Assembly (NCBI GenBank): GCA_030064695.1 | Contig: JASHYV010000097.1 | Span: 1-5,706, forward strand | Reading direction: 5' to 3' | Length of the DNA: 5,706 nt | From: Thermoplasmata archaeon | GTDB taxonomy: Archaea > Thermoplasmatota > Thermoplasmata > UBA184 | In this document: positions 5,450-5,706 of the stretch, in pieces | How positions within the stretch are numbered: the first letter of the stretch is position 1 | Layout of the letters: each line of letters opens with the position of its first letter | The notes under the pieces: generated by a model | The model's input: only the letters and a program-made list of their open reading frames with translations | What the model was told of the DNA's origin: nothing | Database searches by the model: none | Made by a program: the position numbers and the translations under genes

Positions 5450-5706
5450 CCGGTCCGGCTCCGGGCCGCGGGCGCGCGCGACGACCGACGCCGGGGGTCC
5501 CGGCTCCGCCGCCGGGGCTCCGCATGGGAACTCTTCGAGGGGGTCAGTTTCGGATGGAGCAGCTCGGTCTCGAGGTCCCGGGCCTTGAGCCGCAGCACCA
5601 GCGGCTCCGACTGGGGGTTCGCGAGCAGGATGAGGTAGTCGCCGGGCGACTCCGGGGCGAAGTGGATCCGCGCCCGGCCCGCGAGGCGCACGCGCTGCAC
5701 GAACGG
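5446..5706 (-). CDS. C-terminal part of an unrecognised protein with a basic Ser/Arg/Pro tail
   Basis: Only the last 86 residues lie in the window; the frame stays open through the right edge. I do not recognise the family. The first half, including HFAPESPGDYLILLANPQSE (residues 16-35 of the fragment) and LVLRLKARDLE, looks like beta-strands of a small beta-sandwich or similar accessory domain. From about residue 51 on it becomes a low-complexity tail of Arg, Ser, Pro and Ala, which is likely disordered. The GTG at 5700 is probably an internal Val codon and not the start. The stop TGA (5446-5448) overlaps the methyltransferase ATG as ATGA. This tight coupling and the plausible fold of the first half are the main evidence that it is real. 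The Arg-rich tail could partly reflect the extreme GC content. Confidence 0.6.
   Translation of the reverse strand, partial: PFVQRVRLAGRARIHFAPESPGDYLILLANPQSEPLVLRLKARDLETELLHPKLTPSKSSHAEPRRRSRDPRRRSSRAPAARSRTG

Noticed and set aside
4781..5638. Plus-strand open frame (285 codons) opposite the methyltransferase
   Set aside because: It has no motif and is antisense to a frame with all class I methyltransferase motifs in order.
1..5706. A new multi-gene defence, mobile or secretion system
   Set aside because: All recognised genes belong to widespread housekeeping or general enzyme families. There are no transposases, integrases, nucleases, toxin-antitoxin pairs, repeat arrays or tRNA-linked attachment sites.

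Overview
The window reads as dense chromosome from a GC-rich archaeon. Four things point to Archaea: a gene for the archaeal GTP cyclohydrolase MptA, AT-rich TATA (BoxA)-like islands 26-28 nt upstream of several start codons, start codons with no Shine-Dalgarno sequence right behind those islands (leaderless mRNAs), and a permease whose outer domain is full of N-glycosylation sequons. The proteins are rich in Arg and not strongly acidic, which argues against a halophile. A GC-rich Thermoplasmatota-like euryarchaeote is my best guess. It is an inference, not a demonstrated assignment.

Layout. From the left edge to 2223, two genes lie on the minus strand and look like one operon: mptA (2223 to 1315), then, 16 nt further on and with a good Shine-Dalgarno sequence, an FtsX/MacB-type ABC transporter permease (1298 to the left edge, lacking only its extreme C-terminus). 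A 102-nt divergent promoter region (2224-2325) has one TATA-like box for each direction, each centred about 26.5 nt from its start codon. To the right, three plus-strand genes follow closely: a MIP18/DUF59 iron-sulfur assembly-type protein (2326-2697), a GNAT acetyltransferase (2741-3283) and a DUF1684 protein (3309-3989). Each has its own candidate TATA box. The DUF1684 gene runs 32 nt tail-to-tail into a minus-strand MarC-family membrane protein (4590 to 3958). Upstream of that on the minus strand are a SAM-dependent methyltransferase (5449 to 4673) and the C-terminal end of an unrecognised protein (right edge to 5446), joined by an ATGA stop/start overlap.

Together these are housekeeping and general-purpose genes: a pterin cofactor step, iron-sulfur maturation, acetylation, methylation and two membrane proteins. 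I see no mobile element, CRISPR array, RNA gene, phage gene or defence system, and no coherent new multi-gene system. The most notable signals are the clustered sequons in the permease, the near-mirror TATA/start spacing in the divergent promoter, and a TATA box that contains the stop codon of the preceding gene. Coding density is about 95%. No gene-free stretch exceeds 102 nt.
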